A stretch of DNA of 14,230 nucleotides, taken from the NCBI GenBank assembly GCA_039927815.1, contig JBDSUJ010000016.1, positions 1 to 14,230 of the forward strand, given 5' to 3'. Made by a program: the position numbers and the translations under genes. Shown one piece after another: positions 7,592-13,475 of the stretch; position 1 is the stretch's first letter, and the number at the start of each line of letters is the position of its first letter. The notes beneath the pieces were generated by a model. The model did no database searches and had not been told where the DNA came from. It worked only from the letters and a program-made list of their open reading frames with translations. The DNA is from Croceibacterium_A sp039927815. Lineage in GTDB: Bacteria > Pseudomonadota > Alphaproteobacteria > Sphingomonadales > Sphingomonadaceae.

Positions 7592-8659
7592 TCAGGGGAC
7601 TTTGATCTCCGCGGTCTTCTTCGGCACCGGCAGGCCGCGTTCGGTGCGCGAGGCGACGACGTAGTTGCGGATCGACACGTTGCCCTCGTGGCAGGCGTAT
7701 TCGAAGAACTGGTAGCTGTCGTCGCGCGTCCACGTCACCCGCGCAGTCCACGGGGCGGTGAACACCTGCGGATCGGAATACGTCAGCTCGTAGACCAGCG
7801 AACCGGGCCCGGTGGCGGTGAAACGCTCGACTGCGGTTGCTTGTTCGCTGACCGGGATCGCGTTGTTCGATTTCACGCCGGTCGCGACGTTGAGCGGGGA
7901 GGCGGCACGACGCGGCACATCGCGCGTGGTGTCGTCGCCCGCTTTGATGTTGCGAGTTTCGACCACCAGGGTGTTGCCATCCCAGTGGCCAAGGCTGCTG
8001 CCCATCCATGATTCGACCGCCGCCGGCCAGTGGCCTCCCTGGCGCAGTGGAATGATGCGGTCGCCGAGCATCTCGAAGTGGATGGCGACGAACCCGGGCG
8101 ACTGGAAGAGCCGCACCCCGTTGTTGTAGCGGAACGGCATCATCGAGGCGGGGAAGCCGCGGCTGATACAGCGGTCCCAAGTGTCGAAATCGTCGACCCA
8201 GTCGTATGTGCCACCCGGAACCCAGCTCGACCGGCCGGCCTTGCGCAGCGCTTCGGCGTCCGGCGTGAGCGCGGGCAGCTTGCCGGTCTGCGGGCTGACC
8301 AGCATGGCGGTGCGCCGAGCGAACGGTTCGGCCTGCGTCCACGCCGCCAGGCCCTTGGTGCCGCGGGCGTTGTCGGCCGAATAAGCGGCGTCGGATGTCT
8401 TGGCCGCCGCGAGCCGGGCCGCGAATTCCGCATCGGTCAGCCATACGCGGTCGCCCGCGCTGTCCGCCCGCTCGAACGGCACCTTGCCAACGTTGTCCAG
8501 CGAGAACTGGGCCCGCAGATCGGGATCGCCCCACGCGGTCTTGCCGGGCACATAGCTGGTTGGGACCGCTGGCAGCATGGTCAGATCGCCGGGCACGGTT
8601 TGGGCCAGCGCGCCCGTTGCCATCAGCGCACCGGACAGCGCCAGGAGGCGAGCCTTCAT
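7592..8659 (-). CDS. secreted protein of unknown function (GHWDGNTLVVET family)
   Basis: The protein has 355 residues. I recognise the family by its recurring phrases but know no function for it. The start at 8659 is preferred over longer in-frame options because it overlaps the upstream hydrolase stop as ATGA and begins a clean signal peptide (MKARLLALSGALMATGALA, probable cleavage after residue 19). Visible motifs are a LTPDAEAL segment (131-138), RCISRGFPASMMPFRYNNG (163-181), FVAIHFEMLGD.RIIPL (190-205), GHWDGNTLVVET (224-235) and a C-terminal EYACHEGN. The conserved C164 and the Cys of ACHEGN may form a disulfide. Related proteins with GHWEGDTLVVET are common, often in several copies, in sphingomonads and acidobacteria. 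The gene is convergent and abutting with the dehydrogenase gene and translationally coupled to an α/β hydrolase, so the two probably act on one compound, one outside and one inside the cell. Confidence 0.85.
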   Translation of the reverse strand: MKARLLALSGALMATGALAQTVPGDLTMLPAVPTSYVPGKTAWGDPDLRAQFSLDNVGKVPFERADSAGDRVWLTDAEFAARLAAAKTSDAAYSADNARGTKGLAAWTQAEPFARRTAMLVSPQTGKLPALTPDAEALRKAGRSSWVPGGTYDWVDDFDTWDRCISRGFPASMMPFRYNNGVRLFQSPGFVAIHFEMLGDRIIPLRQGGHWPAAVESWMGSSLGHWDGNTLVVETRNIKAGDDTTRDVPRRAASPLNVATGVKSNNAIPVSEQATAVERFTATGPGSLVYELTYSDPQVFTAPWTARVTWTRDDSYQFFEYACHEGNVSIRNYVVASRTERGLPVPKKTAEIKVP

Positions 8660-9342
8660 GTCGAGGCCAGTCCGAGCAGGACGTTTGTTACCAGCTCCGG
8701 CGCGCCGGTCATCACAAAGTGGTCGGTCGCGGCCTCGTGGTACTCCCACGCCGGATCGTCTTTCACTTGGGCAGCGAACTTGCGGAACGGCGTGGGTTCC
8801 CAGCCGGTAGCCAGGACGTAAGCGTGGCGAGGTATCTTGGCTTCCTCGCCGGTAAATGGGATCGCCTCGAGCAAGGTCAGCAGCGGATGCAGGCCGACCA
8901 TCCCGGGTACCGGCTCGAAATCGAGCGCGCCGATCGGGGCGACCAGGCCCGGGGTATGCCGCTGGCTGTCGACGTACCAGTTGTGCTCGAACTCACCGGT
9001 TATGTCCCACAGGCTGTGGTCGTCGCCGGGGAGGAATGCATCGAGGTAGCAAATCGCGTCGATGCGCCCGCCGAGGCGCGTCGCCACGCCAGTAATGACC
9101 ATTCCGCCATACGAGTGGCCGGCGAGCACGAAGCGCTCGAACCCGGCCTCGGCGACCTGCCGGCACACGTCGTCAACATGATCGGTCAGGGTGATGCCGG
9201 GATGCAGTTCGGCGTGCCGGCTGCCCAGCCCGCGCAGCGTGCAGACGTGGACCTGGTGGCCGGCGGCGCGCAGCCGTTCCGGCACCTCGCCGTAAGTCTG
9301 CCCGCCGCCCCAGGCGCCATGAACCAGTACATAGTTGGCCAT
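8656..9342 (-). CDS. α/β hydrolase (EstC/salicylate-esterase-like)
   Basis: This 228-residue cytoplasmic serine hydrolase has the oxyanion-hole motif LVHGAWGGG (6-14), the nucleophile elbow GHSYGG with S77, and the C-terminal catalytic His H208 in ATDHFVMTGAPE. The acid is probably one of the aspartates after CYLDAFLPGDD (98-108) or later. Close relatives are annotated as EstC-like or plant methyl-salicylate/hydroxynitrile-lyase-like esterases, so a small aromatic or aliphatic ester is a reasonable guess, not a demonstrated substrate. The start at 9342 has a good ribosome-binding site (GGGAGA, 9353-9348 on the minus strand, 5-nt spacer). That site lies only 4 nt beyond the T-run of the upstream terminator. 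The stop overlaps the next gene by ATGA. Confidence 0.9.
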   Translation of the reverse strand: MANYVLVHGAWGGGQTYGEVPERLRAAGHQVHVCTLRGLGSRHAELHPGITLTDHVDDVCRQVAEAGFERFVLAGHSYGGMVITGVATRLGGRIDAICYLDAFLPGDDHSLWDITGEFEHNWYVDSQRHTPGLVAPIGALDFEPVPGMVGLHPLLTLLEAIPFTGEEAKIPRHAYVLATGWEPTPFRKFAAQVKDDPAWEYHEAATDHFVMTGAPELVTNVLLGLAST

Positions 9343-9356
9343 TGCCGTCTCCCACA

Positions 9357-9388
9357 CAAAAGCCCGCGAACCTTGCGGTTCGCGGGCT
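9357..9388 (-). terminator. intrinsic terminator after the ligM-like gene
   Basis: There is a perfect 12-bp G+C-rich stem: AGCCCGCGAACC on the left arm (9361-9372), a 4-nt loop (9373-9376), and its exact complement GGTTCGCGGGCT (9377-9388). On the minus strand it is followed by TTTTG (counting the last stem base), so it works leftwards. It starts 30 nt after the TAA of the demethylase gene and ends 4 nt before the hydrolase ribosome-binding site. The opposite direction lacks a T-run. The T-run is short, so read-through is likely. Confidence 0.8.
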
Positions 9389-9418
9389 GTTCGTAAAGCG
9401 CCTATTCGTAGCCGTGCG

Positions 9419-10828
9419 TTACGCCGGTTCGGCGACCCGGTCGGTGCGCCAGCCGGTGGCGTAAGTATCGGCCGCCATCTTGCCGTACGGCACAGGCGAG
9501 ACGATCGCGCGCACCGCCATCTGCTTGTGCGGCTCAACCGTGGTTTTCTGGGTGTTGGGCTCTTCGCCCCACAGCACGTGGATCTCGGTGCCGAGGGGAA
9601 TCTCGTGGTCGACGGTCGCCAGGCTGAGCGCCTTCTTCTCGTTGTACGAATAGCCAGTGAAGAGCGACAGGCCGACCGTGTTGCCATCGGCATCGACAAC
9701 CGCGTCGTAGTTGCTGTTGGCATAGTTGGCGAGCGGCAAGTCGAAGAACTTGTACTGCTCACCCTCGGGGTCGAACATCGAACCCTGGATTTTCTTCATG
9801 TCGTCCGCGTTCCATTCTAGCGTGACTTTCTTGCGCTGGCTGGCGACGTCGACCTTCTTGAGCGCGTCGGCGCCGATGAAGTCGTGGTCATACTTGACGA
9901 ACGGGCCGTAACCTAGCTCCCACGGATTGAGATAGTATTCATCGATCGACTTGCCGACGAACGAGCCGCCGATCGCGCCGGTTGCCTCGTAACTGTCGGC
10001 CGCGAGGAACTCGCGGTAATCCTTGAGCTCGTCGCCCGAATAGATCGGGGGCAGCGGGCTGGGGATCCAGCCCGATTCGAGCGTGTTGGAGGGGTAGGCG
10101 CGACTGCCGACCGCGATCAGGCCGAACTCTTCGCCCGCCTTGAGGATTTCGTCGCGGATGTAATCCTGCTCTTCGTACGGACCCCAGATTTCGAGGCCCG
10201 GCGAACCGGCCATGCCGTGGCGCAGCGTGCGCACGGTCTTGTTGCCGATCTTCATGCTGCTCATGTTGAAAAACTTGAGCTTGTCGAGCGGCTCGCCATT
10301 GAGCTTCTCGATCACGTTCCAGGCCTGCGGGCCCTGGATCTGGAAGCGCCATGAAATGCGGTTGACCGGCTTGCCCATCGGGCGCGCCGGGCTGCGCGGA
10401 TCGTTGATGATGTCGACGTTGTACTTGCCCTTCTGGGCCTGGAACATCAGCCAGTTGGCGGCCGGTGCACGGCCGACATAAACGAACTCGTTTTCGGCCA
10501 GGTAGAAGATGATGCCGTCGCCGATGACATGGCCATAGGGCGTGGTCGGGACGTACTGCTTGGCCTTGTTGACCTGCCAGCCGGCCGGGCTGTTGATCAT
10601 CGTGTCCGACAGCAGCTTGAGCGCGTCGGGGCCCTTGATATAGAGGTCGAACATGTGGTGCGACTGGTCGAACAGCACCGCGCTGTGCTGCCACGCCCAC
10701 TGCTCCGAGCGCCAGTTCGAGAATTCAGGGGCGACAACCGGATAGACATAGGCGCCGATCTGCGAATTGCGCAGCTTGGCGACGATGTCGGGGGTGTTCT
10801 GCAGGATCTGTTCAAGGTTCTGGGCCAT
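9419..10828 (-). CDS. ligM: tetrahydrofolate-dependent aryl O-demethylase, LigM/DesA family
   Basis: This cytoplasmic GcvT-fold methyltransferase moves the methoxy group of a lignin-derived aromatic (vanillate, 3-O-methylgallate or syringate in characterised members) to tetrahydrofolate. The 469-residue length and the full-length phrasing agree closely with what I recall of Sphingobium LigM and DesA. Examples are RNSQIGAYVYPVVAPEFSNW (20-39), SAVLFDQSHHM (49-59), AKQYVPTTPYGHVIGDGII (89-107), YVGRAPAANWLM (117-128), RTLRHGMAGSPGLEIWGPYE (200-219) and GSRAYPSNTLESGWIPSPLP (241-260). Y245 occupies the place of the tyrosine proposed as general acid/base in LigM. H58, R120, E213 and W254 are also in conserved blocks. 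The start at 10828 (MAQNLEQ) is preferred to the ATG at 10843 because GGAGAG lies 7 nt upstream and overlaps the latter. The gene is divergent from a VOC gene and followed by a terminator. Choosing LigM over DesA as nearest homologue needs alignment, so the symbol is provisional. Confidence 0.9.
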   Translation of the reverse strand: MAQNLEQILQNTPDIVAKLRNSQIGAYVYPVVAPEFSNWRSEQWAWQHSAVLFDQSHHMFDLYIKGPDALKLLSDTMINSPAGWQVNKAKQYVPTTPYGHVIGDGIIFYLAENEFVYVGRAPAANWLMFQAQKGKYNVDIINDPRSPARPMGKPVNRISWRFQIQGPQAWNVIEKLNGEPLDKLKFFNMSSMKIGNKTVRTLRHGMAGSPGLEIWGPYEEQDYIRDEILKAGEEFGLIAVGSRAYPSNTLESGWIPSPLPPIYSGDELKDYREFLAADSYEATGAIGGSFVGKSIDEYYLNPWELGYGPFVKYDHDFIGADALKKVDVASQRKKVTLEWNADDMKKIQGSMFDPEGEQYKFFDLPLANYANSNYDAVVDADGNTVGLSLFTGYSYNEKKALSLATVDHEIPLGTEIHVLWGEEPNTQKTTVEPHKQMAVRAIVSPVPYGKMAADTYATGWRTDRVAEPA

Positions 10829-10847
10829 CAGAGCTCTCTCCATGATT

Positions 10848-10860
10848 GTGAATGAATCAC
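10848..10860. promoter_or_regulatory. palindrome 1 in the ligM-VOC divergent region
   Basis: GTGAATGAATCAC is an odd-length inverted repeat in which five of six base pairs match around the central G. It lies 20 nt upstream of the demethylase start. Its size and position suit a repressor dimer site; no cognate regulator is adjacent. Confidence 0.4.
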
Positions 10861-10862
10861 AT

Positions 10863-10877
10863 ATACGAAATTGGTAT
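10863..10877. promoter_or_regulatory. palindrome 2 in the ligM-VOC divergent region
   Basis: ATACGAAATTGGTAT is an inverted repeat in which six of seven base pairs match around the central A. It starts 2 nt from palindrome 1. Sites of this A+T-rich form are typical of MarR and GntR repressors. In Sphingobium SYK-6 ligM is controlled by the MarR-type DesR, so a similar regulator is a reasonable but unproven guess. Confidence 0.45.
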
Positions 10878-10881
10878 CGCG

Positions 10882-10905
10882 CCCATACATTACCCAGCTA
10901 TGGGT
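10882..10905. promoter_or_regulatory. palindrome 3 in the ligM-VOC divergent region
   Basis: CCCATA (10882-10887) pairs with TATGGG (10899-10904). Nested inside, ACCCA (10892-10896) pairs with TGGGT (10901-10905). The alternative pairings share the right arm. It may be an operator or a leader hairpin of the rightward VOC transcript. No convincing -35/-10 pair was found in either direction. Confidence 0.3.
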
Positions 10906-10945
10906 GCAAGGGGATTTCGAGACCAAACCAGAGAGGGCGAGAGCC

Positions 10946-11347
10946 ATGAACGTCGAAGCGCTCGACCACATCAATATCATCACCGACCGACTCGACGAGA
11001 CGGCGGAATTCTACGGCCAGTTGCTCGGGCTGGTGCGCAAGGATGCGCCCCCGCCGCTCACCCCCCAGACCGCCACTTGGATGTTCGACGCCGAGAACCG
11101 CGCCATCATCCACATCAACTCGCTCGACTGTCAGCGCACTTACGACCGCGAGGTGACTCCTGGCCAGCTGACTGGCGCGCTCCACCACGTGGCGCTCAAA
11201 TGCTCCGGCTACGACGAGGTCAAGTCGCGGCTCGACGCGATGGGCGCTAACTACCAGGAAAACTTGGTTGCCGCGATCAACTTGCGCCAGCTGTTCACCC
11301 CCGATCCCAACAACGTGTTGCTGGAACTGAACTTCTTCGCGGATTGA
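10946..11347 (+). CDS. VOC superfamily (glyoxalase / extradiol dioxygenase fold) protein
   Basis: This 133-residue single-module pair of βαβββ units belongs to the vicinal oxygen chelate superfamily, which includes glyoxalase I, extradiol dioxygenases, fosfomycin resistance proteins and epimerases. Candidate metal ligands are H8 (LDHINI), H80/H81 (ALHHVALK) and E127 in the C-terminal DPNNVLLELNF. The set is complete, so it is likely an active metalloenzyme rather than a binding protein. The start at 10946 follows a purine-rich site (GAGAGGG, 8-9 nt spacer); the in-frame upstream GTG at 10871 would cross the palindromic region and is not used. It is divergent from the demethylase, suggesting a role on the same aromatic substrate or its product. 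The substrate is unknown. Its last 16 codons recur in diverged form at 11840-11887. Confidence 0.87.
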   Translation: MNVEALDHINIITDRLDETAEFYGQLLGLVRKDAPPPLTPQTATWMFDAENRAIIHINSLDCQRTYDREVTPGQLTGALHHVALKCSGYDEVKSRLDAMGANYQENLVAAINLRQLFTPDPNNVLLELNFFAD

Positions 11348-11357
11348 GCGCAACTAT

Positions 11358-11828
11358 TTGTCGATCCGCGAAGCCAGCGACGATGCCTTTGCCGCGCTGG
11401 TTGCAGGCCATGCTCCTGCGGACCTGCAGCTACCGGACGGACCGGTTGAATGCCGTGAGGTTCTCGAAATGCTACGCGGGTTGGCGCAATCGATTCGGCC
11501 CTATTTCGTGCCGGCGGGCTGGCTCATTGTGGACGGTGACGAAATTGTCGGCCTGGCATCGCTCGTCAGGCAGCCCGGCGATGCCGGTATCGACATCGGT
11601 TTCGGCATTGCGCCGACAAGGCGGCGGCGGGGCTTCGCGACGGCAGCGGTGAGGAACATCCTCGAGTGGGCGCGTGCCGACGACCGGGTCGTCGCAGTCA
11701 GAGGAGAGTCGGCAATCAACAATCCCGCCTCACAGCGAGTGTTCGAACGAAACGGCTTTGTCCGCACCGGACAGCGGGTCGATCCGGAAGATGGCCCGGT
11801 AATCCGTTGGGAAATCGTAACCGGATGA
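11358..11828 (+). CDS. GNAT family N-acetyltransferase
   Basis: This 156-residue acetyl-CoA-dependent acyltransferase has motif A at IDIGFGIAPTRRRRGFATAAV (78-98), containing the R-x-x-G-x-A pyrophosphate loop (RRRGFA, 89-94). The following SAINNPASQRVFERNGF (118-134) is the usual motif B region. The start is a TTG (SIREAS...), 10 nt after the VOC stop; no in-frame ATG or GTG lies near it and the Shine-Dalgarno is poor, suggesting coupling to VOC translation. Its stop overlaps an ATG (ATGA, 11825-11828) that opens the small VOC-like remnant. The acceptor substrate is unknown. Confidence 0.85.
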   Translation: MSIREASDDAFAALVAGHAPADLQLPDGPVECREVLEMLRGLAQSIRPYFVPAGWLIVDGDEIVGLASLVRQPGDAGIDIGFGIAPTRRRRGFATAAVRNILEWARADDRVVAVRGESAINNPASQRVFERNGFVRTGQRVDPEDGPVIRWEIVTG

Positions 11829-11887
11829 CGATCGACCTGCCCGATCCCAACACCGTGCTGCTCGAGCTGAATGTCTTTGCGGATTGA
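11825..11887 (+). pseudogene. truncated VOC gene: 3' remnant as a 20-codon reading frame
   Basis: An ATG overlapping the GNAT stop opens MTIDLPDPNTVLLELNVFAD followed by TGA. Fifteen codons plus stop (11840-11887) align without gaps to the 3' end of the VOC gene (11300-11347: PDPNNVLLELNFFAD). They are identical at 41 of 48 bases. Five of the seven differences are synonymous; the others change N to T and F to V. This pattern means the copy diverged while still coding. It therefore most likely comes from a second, once functional VOC paralogue whose body was deleted or replaced by the GNAT gene. It retains the C-terminal metal-ligand Glu but nothing else of the fold. Whether the 20-residue peptide is made is unknown. 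Confidence 0.7.
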
Positions 11888-11911
11888 GGTAGGCGGAGAG
11901 GAATCCAACGG

Positions 11912-11952
11912 AGGGCGACACAAGCGAAATGTCCAACAGCCGGTGTCGCCCT
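11912..11952. repeat. 10-bp inverted repeat with a 21-nt loop, plus a third copy nearby
   Basis: AGGGCGACAC (11912-11921) and its exact complement GTGTCGCCCT (11943-11952) flank 21 nt. A further direct copy of AGGGCGAC lies at 11988-11995. The hairpin stands 25 nt after the VOC remnant and might end the VOC-GNAT transcript, but no T-run follows. It could also be an operator or the edge of a rearrangement. The surrounding spacer 11888-12135 holds no gene and is visibly richer in A+T than its neighbours. Confidence 0.45.
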
Positions 11953-12071
11953 ATGATTCTACCCAATTTCAAAGCGTTGAGTGTGTGAGGGCGACGGATG
12001 GGGCCTCCAGAAAAAATATGGGCACGGACATCCGAGCTAGGACTTGATCAAGCGGCGACCGAATTTTAGTG

Positions 12072-12100
12072 TTGACTTTCGTTAGTACAAACTACCAATG
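12072..12100 (+). promoter_or_regulatory. probable promoter/operator of the ArsR-SRPBCC operon
   Basis: A -35-like TTGACT (12072-12077) is followed by the inverted repeat GTTAGT-ACAA-ACTACC (12081-12096; five of six pairs match, core TAGT-ACAA-ACTA). The -10 is weak: CCAATG or CAATGT at 17-18 nt, or TACCAA at 15 nt. The site is 36-64 nt before the ArsR start, so self-repression by binding between -35 and -10 is the simple reading. It is inference. Confidence 0.45.
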
Positions 12101-12135
12101 TAGCGAGTGATGCAATTTCAACTCGGCAGGCTCCC

Positions 12136-12447
12136 ATGATCAACGCCGAGCTGGCGCTCGATGCGCTTGGCGACCGTACTCGCCGCCGGATTTTCCTGCG
12201 GCTGCGCAAGCGGCCTCGCTATGCCGGGGACCTAGCGAGCGGAATGCGTGTGACCCGCTCGGCCGTGTCTCAGCACTTGCAGGTGCTCAAGGCGGCCGGG
12301 TTAGTCTCGGTCACCGTTGAGGGGACGCGCCGCCTTTATCAGGTCGACCCCGCCGGGCTCGCCGCCTTGCGCAAGGAGCTGGACCGTTTCTGGAGCCACA
12401 CGCTCACGGCCTACAAAGAGGCTGTGGAGCAACGCAAGGGAAAGTGA
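12136..12447 (+). CDS. ArsR-family transcriptional repressor
   Basis: This 103-residue winged-helix DNA-binding protein follows the fold order LDALGDRTRRRIFLRL (8-23), recognition helix VTRSAVSQHLQVLKAAGLV (39-57) and wing VSVTVEGTRRLYQVD (57-71), with a C-terminal dimer helix (RKELDRFWSHTLTAY). It has no cysteine at all and lacks the ELCVCDL metal-sensing loop, so it is not a metal sensor of the classical kind. Members of this subgroup are typically encoded with an SRPBCC/AHSA1 protein, as here (2 nt apart). A modest ribosome-binding site (AGG, 12128-12130) precedes the ATG. It probably represses its own operon through the inverted repeat just upstream. The inducer is unknown and might be the SRPBCC ligand. 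Confidence 0.92.
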   Translation: MINAELALDALGDRTRRRIFLRLRKRPRYAGDLASGMRVTRSAVSQHLQVLKAAGLVSVTVEGTRRLYQVDPAGLAALRKELDRFWSHTLTAYKEAVEQRKGK

Positions 12448-12449
12448 CA

Positions 12450-12932
12450 ATGAGTACAGACGCCAACACTTCTGTCAGACACAAGATCGTAGTCGCGGCG
12501 CCGATCGAGCGGGCTTTCAAGATATTCACCGAGGACTTTGGCAAGTTCAAGCCGGTGCAGCACAACATCATGGGGGTCGAGATCGCCCAAACCGTGTTCG
12601 AGCCGCATGCCGGCGGCTATTTGTATGATCGGGGGGTAGACGGCACCGAATGCCGCTGGGCCCGCGTGCTCGCGTATGAGCCGCCGCATCGCGTGCTGCT
12701 GAGCTGGGACATCAGTCCGCGGTGGCAACTCGAGGCGGACCCCGAGAAGACCAGCGAATGGGAAGTGCGCTTCACCCCCGAGGGGCCCGGGCACACACGC
12801 GTCGAGATCGAGCATCGCCATCTAGAGCGCCACGGCGAAGGCTGGCAAGGCGTTCGCGACGGCGTCGCAAGCGACGAAGGTTGGCCGCTCTATCTGCGCC
12901 GCTATGCCGAGCTGTTGGCCGTTCCCGCTTGA
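12450..12932 (+). CDS. SRPBCC / AHSA1-domain protein
   Basis: This 160-residue START-like (Bet v 1 fold) protein has a hydrophobic cavity for small ligands. The family start VRHKIVVAAPIERAFKIFTEDF (9-30) and the end GWPLYLRRYAELL (145-157) are typical of AHSA1 domains paired with ArsR regulators. The ATG at 12450 is chosen over the GTG at 12444 (which would overlap the ArsR stop) because AAGGG at 12436-12440 is 9 nt from the former and too close to the latter. It is co-transcribed with the ArsR gene. Function in this subgroup is poorly known; ligand binding or an effector role for the repressor is a guess. Confidence 0.9.
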   Translation: MSTDANTSVRHKIVVAAPIERAFKIFTEDFGKFKPVQHNIMGVEIAQTVFEPHAGGYLYDRGVDGTECRWARVLAYEPPHRVLLSWDISPRWQLEADPEKTSEWEVRFTPEGPGHTRVEIEHRHLERHGEGWQGVRDGVASDEGWPLYLRRYAELLAVPA

Positions 12933-12996
12933 TGGTCCGAGGCAGAGTGTGTCCGATTAGTGCAACTGCGTTGGCCAGTCACTGCGGGAAGTTGTG

Positions 12997-13416
12997 ATGA
13001 CGCACACGATTCTTGCCCCGGCCGCTACACTCATAGTGTGGACTCTGGTCATGCTGGTCTGGATGGCGGTTACGCGCGGCCCCGCCATCGCCAAGCTTGC
13101 ACCTGACCGGCTTAAGACCGGCGCGCGCGGGGCTGACCTAGAAGGAATCATCGACGAAAGGACCAACTGGAAGGCGCACAATTACGAGCACTTGCTTGAG
13201 CAGCCGACCATCTTCTACCCGATTGTGTTCATCCTCGCGCTGGCTGGATTCACCGCCACCGACGTGGCTCTGGCCTGGATTTATGTCGCCCTGCGGGTAG
13301 CGCACTCGGTGTGGCAGGCAACCATCAATCGTCAGCCGGTTCGTGTGCTCCTGTTCCTGCTGGCGAGCCTGCTCCTTATCGCGCTCGGGCTGCGGGCCCT
13401 AGCAAGCGTCGTATGA
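12997..13416 (+). CDS. MAPEG family membrane protein
   Basis: This 139-residue integral membrane protein belongs to the MAPEG family (membrane-associated proteins in eicosanoid and glutathione metabolism). Some members are microsomal-type glutathione transferases; many bacterial ones are uncharacterised. There are four predicted helices (about 5-25, 71-87, 88-108, 115-136). The conserved block N58-x-K-A-H-N-Y-E64 precedes helix 2. YVALRVAHSVWQATINRQPVR (97-117) is the usual signature at the helix 3-4 junction. The ATG at 12997 is preferred over the GTG at 12994 because GCGGGAA lies 7 nt before it. It follows the SRPBCC gene by 64 nt on the same strand and may belong to that operon. Glutathione use is family-based inference. 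Confidence 0.87.
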   Translation: MTHTILAPAATLIVWTLVMLVWMAVTRGPAIAKLAPDRLKTGARGADLEGIIDERTNWKAHNYEHLLEQPTIFYPIVFILALAGFTATDVALAWIYVALRVAHSVWQATINRQPVRVLLFLLASLLLIALGLRALASVV

Positions 13417-13475
13417 GTGCGAGCGCAGCCGGCTGTAGCAAGTCGCTTGGCCAGTTTTAACAAGCCCTGGTGGCA

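Noticed and set aside
7422..8534. 370-codon minus-strand frame overlapping the secreted protein gene
   Set aside because: It is an out-of-frame shadow; the frame at 7592-8659 carries the signal peptide and conserved motifs.
8395..9396. 333-codon plus-strand frame opposite the hydrolase gene
   Set aside because: It is antisense to a protein with a complete serine-hydrolase triad and shows no recognisable motif or start signal.
10844..10870. Longer N-terminus of the VOC protein from the GTG at 10871, and of the demethylase from the ATG at 10843
   Set aside because: The VOC extension would translate the divergent control region and lacks a ribosome-binding site. The ATG at 10843 overlaps the Shine-Dalgarno of the better start at 10828.
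13417..13475. Possible bidirectional terminator between the convergent MAPEG and dioxygenase genes
   Set aside because: CAGCCGGCTG at 13426-13435 is a perfect palindrome but leaves no loop, and the pairing around TTTTAA (GCTTG/CAAGC) is only 5 bp with an 11-nt loop. Not enough for a terminator call.
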